Assembly: GCF_900199435.1 (NCBI RefSeq)
Contig: NZ_OAML01000003.1
Span: forward strand, 1,133,166 to 1,197,165
Length of the DNA stretch: 64,000 bases
From: Pygmaiobacter massiliensis
Lineage (GTDB): Bacteria > Bacillota > Clostridia > Oscillospirales > Ruminococcaceae
Direction of reading: 5' to 3'
Under the pieces are notes generated by a model, which was given only the letters and a program-made list of their open reading frames with translations, did not search any database and had not been told where the DNA came from. Below, one piece after another: positions 46,288 to 55,071 of this stretch (position 1 is its first letter; each line of letters begins with the position of its first letter). The translations under genes were made by a program, and so were the position numbers.

Positions 46288-46371
46288 TGGTGCGGAAGAT
46301 GGGACTTGAACCCACACGTCATAGACACACGCACCTCAAACGTGCCTGTCTGCCGATTCCAGCACTTCCGC
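46288..46371 (-). tRNA. tRNA-Leu (anticodon GAG)
   Basis: The 84-nt minus-strand gene has the acceptor stem GCGGAAG/CTTCCGC, discriminator A and encoded CCA. The anticodon stem CACGT/GCGTG (one U-G pair) holds the loop TTGAGGT, so the anticodon is GAG. A long variable arm, as expected for a class II tRNA, precedes the GTGGG/CCCAT T stem. Confidence 0.93.
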
Positions 46372-46676
46372 ATATATTGGGCATCGGTCTCCCGTGCCGC
46401 GAGAATTATTCTATCATACCACAGACGCAAAAGTCAAGCATAAAAATCAAGTTTTTTGCATTTTTTTGCTTTTTTTGAAAAATGGCATTTTGTGAATAGA
46501 TTACTCTTACCGAATATAGAAAAAGAAAGCCTCCCATTTCTCGCTATCAAACGCTTGCATCTGGCACGCGCTTAAAATCTGCCGCAAAGGCTAAATCACA
46601 AATTTATGTGAGATTTTGGAAATTTGTATACCTTTATGATACTATATAAACGGAAAACGCGAAAAGGGGAGACTAC
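46372..46676 (+). promoter_or_regulatory. Spacer with probable promoter of the hybrid kinase gene
   Basis: The 305-nt AT-rich stretch holds no gene. The best promoter is TTGGAA (46616-46621), 18-bp spacer, TACTAT (46640-46645), about 30 nt before the ATG. Confidence 0.5.
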
Positions 46677-49600
46677 ATGGCACATAGTGTTAGGGTAAAA
46701 CAAAGATGGCTCGCCACGTTGGCAACGCTGGTGCTTTTAGTAACCGGCGGGGCTAGGTATGCGCATGCCCAAACCGTTGCGGCAGCTGAGCAGAACCCGG
46801 TGAAAATCGCTTATTCGACATCAGATTTTTCGGTAAGCCCGAACGAAGAAACCGCGAGTGACTATGTGCATGCTTATCTGCAACGTGTTGCGCTGTACAC
46901 AGACTGGTCTTATCAGTACCTTTATGTGTCCAGAGGGGAAGCAGAGCGGTTGCTGCGCGAAGGGAAAATTGATTTTTTATGTGCCACAGAGCCGAGCGCA
47001 CAAGAGGAACCGCTTTTGCGTTCCGAACTGCCACTGGCACAGCGGGGGATAGTTTTATATACCATGCCTCAAATCGATTTATATTATGAGGATTATGCGT
47101 CTTTAAATAAAAAGAAAATTGGCTATGTAAAAGAGAGCTTTTCGAAAGAACTGCTGGAGGAGCTGGAAACTCAGCAGGGCTTTGTAAGCGTTCACAAAGA
47201 ATACCAAACCGCTGATACAATGGAAAAGGCGCTGGAAGCGGGCAAAATTGACGCTGCAATCTCGGAAGAAATGCAGGAGTGCGCAGAACGCAAAGTAATT
47301 GCTTTGATGCAAGCTCCCTCAGCTTACTTATATGCGCTGCCTGAAAATGAAAAGATGCAGCAGCTGAACACCGCGATGCTCCGCATTGAGCAGGAAGACC
47401 CGTTTTACCGTGAAACGCTGCATAGCACTTACTGGCGAAAAAATCTTGGCCGATTCCCTCTTTTTACCCGTGCTGAGGCAGAATACATCCGCACCGCTCC
47501 CGAAATTACAGTAAAGCTGAGTGGGAAACGCGGGCCTTTTTTTGTAGAGGATGACAAAACCGGAAAAATGGAAGGTATTGTACCACGTATTCTTCAAACG
47601 ATGACTGACCTTTCGGGGCTGCAATTTCGTGCAGAAATCGCCTCTGAATCCGGGCAAAGCCAGGCAACTGTGATCGAAGTGGAAAGCTTGCCAATGAGAA
47701 CGCGGGCAGAAGGTAATTCTTTAGGATTCTTTACCGGAGATATTCAATTTGTAAAACGGGGCGAGGCTGTTTTGGATTGGAACAATACCGTTCGTTTGGT
47801 ACTGCCCAGCTCTATGAAAGCTTTTGCAGAACCGTTGCTTTCTGCTTATCCAACACTGTCAATTACTGCAGCTGACGATTTGGAGCAATGCTTGAATAAG
47901 CTGCTCAGCGGTCAGGCAGACATAACACTGGAAAGCAGCTACTACGTATCTTCTTTATTGCAAAACAACAAGTATAGTGGACTGCGCACTTTTGAAGGGA
48001 AAATAACGCAGGAGCGCGTCAGCTTCAATGTGGCATCGAACGACGAAATGCTACGTAGCGTTTTAAGCAAAACACTTGCGGCAATGGAACGCACCGAAAC
48101 AGAAAAACAGATTTTGCACGACGCGGCAATGATGAATGAAAAAATAACGATGAGTGAGGTGCTGGATGTAAACCATACCTTCGTTATATTGTGCGGTGTG
48201 CTGGCGGTAGTTTTATTTGCAACACTTGTTTTTACACGGGCAAAGCACGCACGGCTGCTAAAAGAGCAAAACCGCAGCCTGGAAAGACGCTACCAAGAGG
48301 AGCTTGCGTATCGCAAAGCGTTGCTGCAAAATGACCAAATGCTTGCCTCCCTCAAAATGAACTTAATTACCGGAAAAGTGGAAGATACACAGGCTGATTA
48401 TTGCTTTAGTGGCGTTGTGGACTGCGATGAGCTTGTCAATCGCATTGTCGAAACAATTCCGTCGGAGCGAGACAAGCAGGCATTCCGTGCCTTTTTCGGG
48501 TTAGAGCAGATGCGCAAAAATTTTGCAGCCGGTAAAGCCGATGCCCAACTAGCCTACCGCAGACGACTGAAAACAGGCGAACTGCACTGGGTAGAAAGCA
48601 TTGCTCGAATATTAAAGCGCCCCGGCAGTGAAGAAATTACCGTGTTTTTCTATACCCGCACCATTCAAAACGAGACGCTGATGAAAAAACTCATCAGCAC
48701 CTTAATCCTAAATGATTATGAGGCACTTTTTTACATTGATGTGCAGCAAGACGTTGCACAGCTATTCCCCCGGAAAAACGATAAAAATAATATGGAGCAG
48801 ATTTCGGGCTTTGAGAAAAGGCTTCTGGAATGGGTTTACGAGCACAAGGATAAAACCGCACCGGGCGATATTATGCATCAGCTTGCAATGAGCAAAGTGC
48901 TGCATCATTTAGAACAAGCTTCCGTATTTCAATACGTTGTACCGCTGGTTGGCAAGCAGCGAAAACTGACACAGATGCGCTTACGGTTTTCTTATATTGA
49001 CCGAGAAAACCAGTTGCTCTGCCTGGCTTGCGACGATGTGACGTACCTGTATGAAAGAGAGCAGCAACAAACGCAGCGTCTGCGAGAGGCGCTTTCTATG
49101 GCGGAGATGCATGCTCAAAGTAAATCCGAGTTTTTATCGCGCATGAGCCACGAGATGCGTACTCCGATGAACGCCATTATCGGACTTACCGATTTGGCGA
49201 AAAAAGAAGCAGAAAGTTCGCCTGCTGTGCAGATCTACTTAAATAAAATCAGCGGTGCCGCGGGATATTTGCTTAATCTCATCAACGACATTTTGGATAT
49301 GGCGCGCATTGAGCATGGCAAGCTGCAAGTGCGGCAAGAAGCTTTTAGGTTTGACCAGATGCTGCTGCCGGTGCTTGAAATGATAGAAACGCAAGCAATC
49401 AAAAAGAAAGTTTATCTGAAAATTGAATCCACCTTAGATGAAGAATGGTTTTATGGGGATAAAATGCGTATTCAGCAAATGCTCATAAATCTGATGGGCA
49501 ATGCCATCAAATTCACCCCCTCGGGTGGGCAGGTGCGTTTGGATGTTGCCAGAATAGCCTCTGAAAAGGGATCACATCAAGTTTCATTTTTGATTTCCGA

Positions 49601-50267
49601 TACCGGCATTGGCATGAGCAAAGAGTTCTTAAACATTATGTTTGAACCTTTCTCGCAGGAAAACGTGGGAGCGACGAGCCAGTACCGCGGCACCGGGCTG
49701 GGACTGCCCATCTCAAAAAACATTATTGAACTGATGGGTGGCACCATAGAGGCAGAAAGCGAAAAGGACAAAGGCACCCTGTTTACAGTTGCGCTGCCGC
49801 TTTCGCCAGCGAGTGAGCCTCAAACCGTAGAAACGGCAAAGCAGATAGACTATGCTGTAGCGCTTAAAGGCAGGAAGATTTTGCTGGCAGAAGATCATCC
49901 GCTCAACATTGAAATCACCAGCAAATTGCTGACAAGCCAAGGTGTGGCGGTGACAGTAGCGCGGGATGGACAGCAGGCGATGGAGCTGTTTGCAGCCTCG
50001 GCGCCCGGGTGGTATGATGCGATTTTGATGGATATCCGTATGCCGGTGCTGGATGGATATGCCGCAACCGCCGGGCTGCGCCGAATGGAACGAGCGGACG
50101 CTAAAAAGGTGCCCATTATCGCGATGACGGCAAATGCTTTTCAGGAGGATGTTGAGCAGGCGCTTGCCGCAGGCATGAACCTGCATCTTTCTAAACCTGT
50201 GATACCAGATTTGTTGTACCGCACGCTGGAAGATCAGATTCATCGTTATCGCACTGAACAGCCTTAG
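46677..50267 (+). CDS. Hybrid sensor histidine kinase with periplasmic-binding-like sensors
   Basis: The 1196-residue protein has a signal helix (about 10-30) and an extracellular part of about 470 residues that looks like two tandem SBP_bac_3 domains (from about 40 and about 282). A membrane helix follows (about 501-521), then a PAS-like region (about 560-800), a HisKA domain with His825 in MSHEMRTPMNAI, an ATPase domain (NLMGNAIKFT; DTGIGM; GTGLGLPIS) and a receiver domain with phosphorylated Asp1119 in LMDIRMP. It has no HPt domain, so the phosphorelay partner is elsewhere. The layout is like BvgS or EvgS. It should sense a small ligand, perhaps an amino acid. No response regulator gene is adjacent. 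GGGGAGACTAC precedes the ATG. Confidence 0.92.
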   Translation: MAHSVRVKQRWLATLATLVLLVTGGARYAHAQTVAAAEQNPVKIAYSTSDFSVSPNEETASDYVHAYLQRVALYTDWSYQYLYVSRGEAERLLREGKIDFLCATEPSAQEEPLLRSELPLAQRGIVLYTMPQIDLYYEDYASLNKKKIGYVKESFSKELLEELETQQGFVSVHKEYQTADTMEKALEAGKIDAAISEEMQECAERKVIALMQAPSAYLYALPENEKMQQLNTAMLRIEQEDPFYRETLHSTYWRKNLGRFPLFTRAEAEYIRTAPEITVKLSGKRGPFFVEDDKTGKMEGIVPRILQTMTDLSGLQFRAEIASESGQSQATVIEVESLPMRTRAEGNSLGFFTGDIQFVKRGEAVLDWNNTVRLVLPSSMKAFAEPLLSAYPTLSITAADDLEQCLNKLLSGQADITLESSYYVSSLLQNNKYSGLRTFEGKITQERVSFNVASNDEMLRSVLSKTLAAMERTETEKQILHDAAMMNEKITMSEVLDVNHTFVILCGVLAVVLFATLVFTRAKHARLLKEQNRSLERRYQEELAYRKALLQNDQMLASLKMNLITGKVEDTQADYCFSGVVDCDELVNRIVETIPSERDKQAFRAFFGLEQMRKNFAAGKADAQLAYRRRLKTGELHWVESIARILKRPGSEEITVFFYTRTIQNETLMKKLISTLILNDYEALFYIDVQQDVAQLFPRKNDKNNMEQISGFEKRLLEWVYEHKDKTAPGDIMHQLAMSKVLHHLEQASVFQYVVPLVGKQRKLTQMRLRFSYIDRENQLLCLACDDVTYLYEREQQQTQRLREALSMAEMHAQSKSEFLSRMSHEMRTPMNAIIGLTDLAKKEAESSPAVQIYLNKISGAAGYLLNLINDILDMARIEHGKLQVRQEAFRFDQMLLPVLEMIETQAIKKKVYLKIESTLDEEWFYGDKMRIQQMLINLMGNAIKFTPSGGQVRLDVARIASEKGSHQVSFLISDTGIGMSKEFLNIMFEPFSQENVGATSQYRGTGLGLPISKNIIELMGGTIEAESEKDKGTLFTVALPLSPASEPQTVETAKQIDYAVALKGRKILLAEDHPLNIEITSKLLTSQGVAVTVARDGQQAMELFAASAPGWYDAILMDIRMPVLDGYAATAGLRRMERADAKKVPIIAMTANAFQEDVEQALAAGMNLHLSKPVIPDLLYRTLEDQIHRYRTEQP

Positions 50268-50282
50268 GGCAATCTGAAAGCG

Positions 50283-50326
50283 AAAGGCTCGCTGCATTCT
50301 CGGCAAGAGAAAAGCAGCGAGCCTTT
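50283..50326. terminator. Bidirectional terminator between the kinase and reductase genes
   Basis: AAAGGCTCGCTGC (50283-50295) pairs with GCAGCGAGCCTTT (50314-50326). The genes converge here. Confidence 0.85.
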
Positions 50327-50335
50327 ATGATTTTG

Positions 50336-51703
50336 CTAGATAAGGGAAAATAAATCGTTGAGAGCCTCTGACATGGTAGGATGGGTGAAAATCTGGTCGC
50401 GCAAAACGGTGTAGTCTGCACCCATTTGCATTGCCAGCTTTACGGTGTTGATGATTTCGTAAGACTCTGGGCAGATAAGCGTCGCACCTAGAATTTTGTC
50501 GGTTTTTGCATCTACAATAGCTTTCAAAAAACCTTCCGTTTTGCGCAGAACCTGTGCCTTGGGCACTGCTGCGGTGGGCAGCTTTGCAACTTTTATTTCA
50601 TATCCGGCCTGGCGAGCTTCTGTTTCAGATAAGCCTACACGAGAGAATGGCGGGTCCAGAAATACGCTGTACGGCACATTGGTGCGGGCAGCGGTAGAGC
50701 GGTTGCCGCCAGCAAGGTGATCTTTTACGATGCGGGAATCATCTAAAGAAATGTAGGTGAATTGCAGCCCGCCAGCAACGTCGCCCATAGCATAAATGTG
50801 CTCCGCAGAGCTTTGCAGATATTCGTTTACCTGCACGGCGCCCCGCGGCGTGGTGGCTACCCCGGCAGCGGCAAGGTTCAGCTCATCGGTGTTGGGGCGG
50901 CGGCCGGTGGCAATGAGGATAGCCTCAGCGGAAAGTGTATATTCGGTGCCGTCTTTGGTGTAAACCACAGCGGCAGTGCTTTCATGATTTTCCAGGCGGG
51001 TGATTGCGGTGTTCAATATGAATTTCACGCCTTTCTTTTCTAAAATCGCCTGTAGCTCGTCTGCCACATCACGGTCTTCACGCGGCACAAAATCTGCACC
51101 ATCCTGCACCACGGTAACCGCACTGCCGAAATTGGCGTAAATAGAAGCAAATTCCAAACCGATGTAGCCCCCACCGATGATGACGAGCCGCCGAGGCAGA
51201 GTGTCGAGGTCAAGCATACCGTCGCTGAACAGTACGCGCCGATTACCCTCGATGCCCTCAATTTTCGGCACGACGCTGACCGAGCCGGTATTGATGAAAA
51301 TCTGCGGGGCAGAAAGCAGCTCTTCGCTCTCTGCGCCAGCTACTTTTATAGTGTGGGCATCCACAAAGCTGCCAGTGCCGTCAAACACGGTGGTGTTGGG
51401 GTGAGAGGCAAGTTTATCATAGTTTTTCTGGCGCAGCATACTGGTTAGACGGCGCTTTTCGGCAATCGCGGCACGGTAGGCAGCCGCTTTTTCTTCAAAA
51501 GCAGCGTCGGCGTGCTGCTTGGCGGAAAGTGCGCTGTGCACGAGGGATTTGGAAGGAATGCACCCTACATTAATGCAGGTGCCGCCGTACATCTCTTTGG
51601 AACGCTCAACCAGCGCCACTTTTTTACCGCTTGCGGCTAGTGCGGCGGCAAGCGTTTTTCCACCTTTGCCAAAGCCAAGGATGATTGCATCAAATTGTTT
51701 CAT
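50336..51703 (-). CDS. RclA/MerA-like flavin disulfide reductase
   Basis: The 455-residue enzyme is a class I pyridine nucleotide-disulfide oxidoreductase. The FAD site begins IILGFGKGGKTLA, and the redox cysteines are C43 and C48 in GGTCINVGCIPSK. GGGYIGLEFA starts the NAD(P)H domain, DVAGGLQFTYIS ends the FAD domain, and FTHPTMSEALNDLF is the C-terminal active-site region. The G-F-G-K-x-GKT start and MYGGTCIN are typical of RclA, the reductase of hypothiocyanous acid, rather than of lipoamide dehydrogenase; no metal-binding HMA domain is present. It is the last gene of the operon with a lipoprotein rhodanese and an Rrf2 regulator. Confidence 0.9.
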   Translation of the reverse strand: MKQFDAIILGFGKGGKTLAAALAASGKKVALVERSKEMYGGTCINVGCIPSKSLVHSALSAKQHADAAFEEKAAAYRAAIAEKRRLTSMLRQKNYDKLASHPNTTVFDGTGSFVDAHTIKVAGAESEELLSAPQIFINTGSVSVVPKIEGIEGNRRVLFSDGMLDLDTLPRRLVIIGGGYIGLEFASIYANFGSAVTVVQDGADFVPREDRDVADELQAILEKKGVKFILNTAITRLENHESTAAVVYTKDGTEYTLSAEAILIATGRRPNTDELNLAAAGVATTPRGAVQVNEYLQSSAEHIYAMGDVAGGLQFTYISLDDSRIVKDHLAGGNRSTAARTNVPYSVFLDPPFSRVGLSETEARQAGYEIKVAKLPTAAVPKAQVLRKTEGFLKAIVDAKTDKILGATLICPESYEIINTVKLAMQMGADYTVLRDQIFTHPTMSEALNDLFSLI

Positions 51704-51755
51704 AATAAAATCTCACATTTCTACGGATAAATAAAAGAGAAAAAAGGTCGGCCGA

Positions 51756-52184
51756 TTAAATGTTCTGGCTTTTCGGACGAAAAATCTGGGCATCAATGTC
51801 AGCGATTGAGATTTGGGCAAGTTTTTGTTTACAGGTATCGTCCAGCTCCTCGCAAATATGATCCATGATATTGGCCATTCCAGAGGCAACAAGGCATTCC
51901 ATGTCCAAGTTGCCGGAGCGCCAGGTCAGCTCTACCACAGGTGTCTCTAAAGCGGTGAGAATTTGTGCTAAGTTGATTTTGTGCGGGTCGCCTAAAAAGG
52001 TATAGCCGCCGTCTGCACCCTCGCGTGTAAAAACGAGCTCTGCTTTTTTTAGCTTTGCCATCACCTTACGAATACGCGCCGGGTGGGTACAAACATTTTC
52101 TGCAAGTGCGTCGCTGGTAAGGGGGCGCTGCATGTGGTTGAGGTATACGAGGGCGTGGACCGCCACGGAAAATTCACCGGTCAT
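51756..52184 (-). CDS. Rrf2-family regulator, HypR-like
   Basis: The 142-residue protein has the Rrf2 winged helix (about 1-65, with FTREGADGGYTFLGDP as wing). Cysteines stand at C32 and C97, and further at C111 and C118. Staphylococcus aureus HypR, an Rrf2 regulator of a MerA-type reductase, senses hypochlorite through Cys33 and Cys99, almost the same positions. The genetic context, a reductase of this family next door, matches too. The three-cysteine Fe-S set of IscR is absent. Its start overlaps the rhodanese stop by 4 nt. A thiol-disulfide sensor controlling this operon is the likely role. Confidence 0.9.
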   Translation of the reverse strand: MTGEFSVAVHALVYLNHMQRPLTSDALAENVCTHPARIRKVMAKLKKAELVFTREGADGGYTFLGDPHKINLAQILTALETPVVELTWRSGNLDMECLVASGMANIMDHICEELDDTCKQKLAQISIADIDAQIFRPKSQNI

Positions 52185-52633
52185 TTTTCTGCCTTTCCCG
52201 ATACTGTGTCGTATGGCCAGCTATTAATGCCGCCAAAATCGTAAACGTTGGAATAACCCATCCCAATTAGCTTTTCTGCTGCCTGTCTGCTTCGGTTTCC
52301 AGAACGGCAGTAGATGAGGATTTCAGCATCCTTATCCGGCAGCTCGGCAGGTGGTTCGCTGATGATTGTTTCGTTAGGGATTAGCACAGCACCCTCGATA
52401 TGCTTTTCTTCAAATTCAGCTTCGGTGCGCACATCCAATACGACAATAGAATCGCCACTGTCCATTCTGGCTTTGGCTTCTTGTGCTGTCAGGGTGCGAT
52501 ATTCAGCCTTTTCTACGGCAGAGGAGCTAGCGGGGGAAGAGGCGCTGGAGGAGGAAGAGAGAGCACCGCCGCAGGCAGCAAGCATTGCTGCCAGGGCAAA
52601 GGACACAATAAAAAGTGATTTTTTGAACTGCAT
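52181..52633 (-). CDS. Rhodanese-domain lipoprotein
   Basis: The ATG at 52633 lies 9 nt behind AAAGGA and gives 150 residues. A lipoprotein signal ends at MLAAC with lipidated C21, followed by a serine-rich linker (about 25-40). The rhodanese domain has IVVLDVRTEAEFEEKHIEGA and the active-site C109 in YCRSGNRS. It would act outside the membrane on sulfur species or oxidised thiols. As first gene of the operon with the HypR-like regulator and RclA-like reductase, it suggests a joint defence against reactive sulfur or oxidants. Confidence 0.92.
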   Translation of the reverse strand: MQFKKSLFIVSFALAAMLAACGGALSSSSSASSPASSSAVEKAEYRTLTAQEAKARMDSGDSIVVLDVRTEAEFEEKHIEGAVLIPNETIISEPPAELPDKDAEILIYCRSGNRSRQAAEKLIGMGYSNVYDFGGINSWPYDTVSGKAEK

Positions 52634-52655
52634 AGAGCACAATCCTTTCTATCAT

Positions 52656-52732
52656 CCAAACGTGGTAAAATCGTTTGGGTAAAGCGGGAAAGATGATACT
52701 GTAATTATGTGAGTTTCAGTTTGCAAAGTCAA
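52656..52732 (-). promoter_or_regulatory. Promoter and palindromic operator of the rhodanese-rrf2-reductase operon
   Basis: On the minus strand TTGACT (plus 52727-52732) and CATAAT (plus 52704-52709) have a 17-bp spacer. Just downstream of the start site lies a perfect inverted repeat CCAAACG (52656-52662) with CGTTTGG (52672-52678), 9-nt spacer, a suitable operator for the operon's own Rrf2 regulator. Confidence 0.7.
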
Positions 52733-52793
52733 CGCTTTTTTCTAGAGTGTGTGACTAAGTTACGAAACAAGGCAATAAAAATCAAGCAAGATT

Positions 52794-52821
52794 TTGATAT
52801 TTTTCCATATTTTGCTATAAT
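52794..52821 (+). promoter_or_regulatory. Promoter of the CLC gene
   Basis: TTGATA (52794-52799), 16-bp spacer, TATAAT (52816-52821) preceded by TGC, an extended -10. No fluoride riboswitch is visible between here and the start codon. Confidence 0.78.
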
Positions 52822-52881
52822 AAAAACCGTCTGCATAAAGCATGCAAAAAACGAATTGATGATTTAGAGGCGAGGAAGATA

Positions 52882-54144
52882 TTGACTAACAACGAAAAGA
52901 TGAAAAAAGTAAAGTCGTACCTATTCACTTTTGCTAAGTGGTTATTGTTGTCGATATTAATCGGCAGTTTATGTGGGGCTGCGGGTATTGCATTCCACTA
53001 TGCGTTGGTAAAAGTGACCGCGTGGCGTCTGGCTGACAAGCGCTTGATGCTGCTATTGCCCTTATGGGGTGTGATTATCGTCTTTTTTTACTACAAATTT
53101 AAAATGAGCAAACATCGGGGCACCAACGATATCTTTGAAGCGGTACGTTCTGCCGAACGTGTGCCCTTGCGGCTCGCTCCGCTTATTTTTATTGGTACCA
53201 CATTGACCCATCTCGCAGGTGGCTCTGCCGGGCGAGAGGGTGCTGCACTTCAAATGGGAGGCAGCATCGGCGCGGCATTTGCGCGCGTGGCCCGTTTGAA
53301 CGACCAGGAGCTGCGCATTGCAATGGTTTGCGGTATGGCTGCGGTGTTTAGTGCCCTGTTTGGCACACCACTGACAGCGACGTTGTTTTGTATTGAGGTA
53401 ATTAACGTAGGTGTTTTTCAGTATGCGGCATTGGTGCCGGTGCTGGGGTCTTCGCTCATTGCATACCAACTGGCTGGCTGGTGCGGAATAGCGCCGGAAC
53501 GATTTGTGCTGCGCCACGTTCCAGAGGTGTTTTTGCTTACCACAGCAGGCCGTGTGCTGGTGCTTAGCATATTGTGCGGCGCAGTATCTATTGTGCTATG
53601 CGAGGTGCTGCATAACAGCGGAAAAATCTATAAGCGGTTTTTCCCCAACCCTTATTTGCGAGTGATAGTAGGCGCGCTACTCGTCTTGTTTTTGACTACG
53701 CTGGTTGGTAATTTTGATTATAACGGAGCGGGAATGGAACTTGCCGCCCACGCCATAGAGGGCAAAGCCGTTGCCCCCGCAGCCTTTTTGCTGAAATTGC
53801 TTTTTACCGCGCTCACTCTGGGCGCCGGTTTCCGCGGCGGCGAAATTGTGCCTACCCTTTGCATCGGTGCTACATTTGGCAGCGCAGTGGGGGGCTTGCT
53901 TGGGCTTGATCCGGGCTTTGCCGCCGCCTTGGGAATGATTGCGGTTTTCTGCGGCGCCGTTAACTGCCCCATTGCCAGCCTTGCGTTAAGTGTAGAATTT
54001 TTCGGCAGCGAGGGGCTGCTTTATTTTGCGATTGCGGTAGCGGTAGGGTATATGCTCAGCGGAAGATACAGTTTGTACGCCGCGCAAAAGCTTGTCTACT
54101 CTAAGCTTGCACCGATAGAGCTGCCTCCCGATAAAGACATATAG
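52882..54144 (+). CDS. CLC-family anion channel or transporter
   Basis: The TTG at 52882 follows GAGGCGAGGAAGATA. The 420-residue membrane protein has the CLC core: GGSAGREGAALQMGGS for the GREGP anion-binding loop and GMAAVFSALFGTPLTATLF for the next selectivity segment. The GSGIP motif of classical CLC proteins is missing; RGTNDIFEAV stands near its place. THLAGGSAGREG-type sequences are common in the fluoride-exporting CLC-F group of Firmicutes, which makes fluoride a candidate, but no fluoride riboswitch accompanies it. There is no CBS domain. Confidence 0.88.
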   Translation: MTNNEKMKKVKSYLFTFAKWLLLSILIGSLCGAAGIAFHYALVKVTAWRLADKRLMLLLPLWGVIIVFFYYKFKMSKHRGTNDIFEAVRSAERVPLRLAPLIFIGTTLTHLAGGSAGREGAALQMGGSIGAAFARVARLNDQELRIAMVCGMAAVFSALFGTPLTATLFCIEVINVGVFQYAALVPVLGSSLIAYQLAGWCGIAPERFVLRHVPEVFLLTTAGRVLVLSILCGAVSIVLCEVLHNSGKIYKRFFPNPYLRVIVGALLVLFLTTLVGNFDYNGAGMELAAHAIEGKAVAPAAFLLKLLFTALTLGAGFRGGEIVPTLCIGATFGSAVGGLLGLDPGFAAALGMIAVFCGAVNCPIASLALSVEFFGSEGLLYFAIAVAVGYMLSGRYSLYAAQKLVYSKLAPIELPPDKDI

Positions 54145-54597
54145 CACAGCCTGCGCTATGCTGCAATTTTGATAAATCTAAAAAAGTCTAAAAAACCTTA
54201 TCACATTTTAAGAGAAGAAAAGTCCTAAATGGCTTGTCTTTTTGCTTGATTTTCCGCTACAATAAAACACAGTGAACAAAAATCGAGTAGAGGCATATCG
54301 CGAATAAGCAAAATAGAACCTTTTCATCGCACAAGAAATGTCAAGAATCTGCCAAATATTTTTGCATATAAATGGCTTGCAAAAGGCACTCTTTTCATTT
54401 ATTGCGGTGCAGTAAGAAGGTGTATGCCGCTGAAAACGCTAGTCTGCAACGTTTTTAGCGCGCCAAGTGTCCCAACCGCAAAATTTGGACACTTTTGGAG
54501 TTTGTTTAAAAAATCACAAAATTCGCATTGCAAGCCCCTAGCAAATCAACTATAATAGACGCAGATTGGCTTTAAAGGAAAAAGGAGGAAAATTCAA
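54145..54597 (+). other. Long spacer with promoters and hairpins before oadG
   Basis: No protein gene is visible. A promoter for oadG is TTGCAA (54528-54533), 17 bp, TATAAT (54551-54556). Upstream of it are two good hairpins, 54428-54438 with 54450-54460 and AAGTGTCC (54465-54472) with GGACACTT (54487-54494), and an earlier promoter-like TTGTCT-18-TACAAT around 54235-54265. A small RNA could be encoded here. Confidence 0.5.
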
Positions 54598-55026
54598 ATG
54601 GAGCCTAGTAAATGGATCGTTATCCTGACAGGTATTACTTTAGTCTTTGCAATTTTGGTACTGCTTACTTTAGTTATTAAGCTGCAGGGCAAAATTTTCA
54701 CTGGCATCGACCGTAAAAAAGCAACCGAGGCGGCTGCAAGCAAAGCACAGCCTGCATCGTCAAGCCCGGTAGCAAATGTAGCACCCGCGGGGGCCGCTGC
54801 AGCAGTGGAGCCGGAACTGGTAGCGGCAATTGCCGGCGCGACTTATGCAAACGCTTCACCGGCTGGTGTGCCGGGCGAAATCGTGGCAGCTATCACTGCG
54901 GCAGTGGCAGCAGTCAGCGAAGGCCCCTTTGAAATTTTGAGTATCACCAAAAATAAGCAGAAAAAGGTGGCTGGCCGCAGTGCCTGGTCCCGTGCGGCAG
55001 TGAGGGCTTATACGGAACCGTTTTAA
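54598..55026 (+). CDS. oadG: Sodium-pump decarboxylase gamma subunit (OadG-like)
   Basis: The 142-residue protein has one N-terminal membrane helix (about 7-27), an Ala/Pro/Ser-rich linker and two short helices (ELVAAIAGA; GEIVAAITAAVAAV), followed by a basic segment (KNKQKKVAGRSAWSRAAV). This is the OadG/MmdD pattern: a small subunit that holds the carboxyltransferase subunit to the membrane pump. AAAGGAGGAAAATTCAA precedes the ATG. The beta subunit gene follows after 45 nt. No alpha subunit or biotin carrier gene is in the window. Confidence 0.85.
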   Translation: MEPSKWIVILTGITLVFAILVLLTLVIKLQGKIFTGIDRKKATEAAASKAQPASSSPVANVAPAGAAAAVEPELVAAIAGATYANASPAGVPGEIVAAITAAVAAVSEGPFEILSITKNKQKKVAGRSAWSRAAVRAYTEPF

Positions 55027-55071
55027 AGGCGTAGTGCTTTTATAATTTGACAGAAAAGGGTGTTTTGAATC

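Noticed and set aside
52822-52881. Fluoride riboswitch before the CLC gene
   Set aside because: A TGATGATTTAGAG string recalls the 3' part of the motif, but the GGCGATGG...GCC 5' part is absent.
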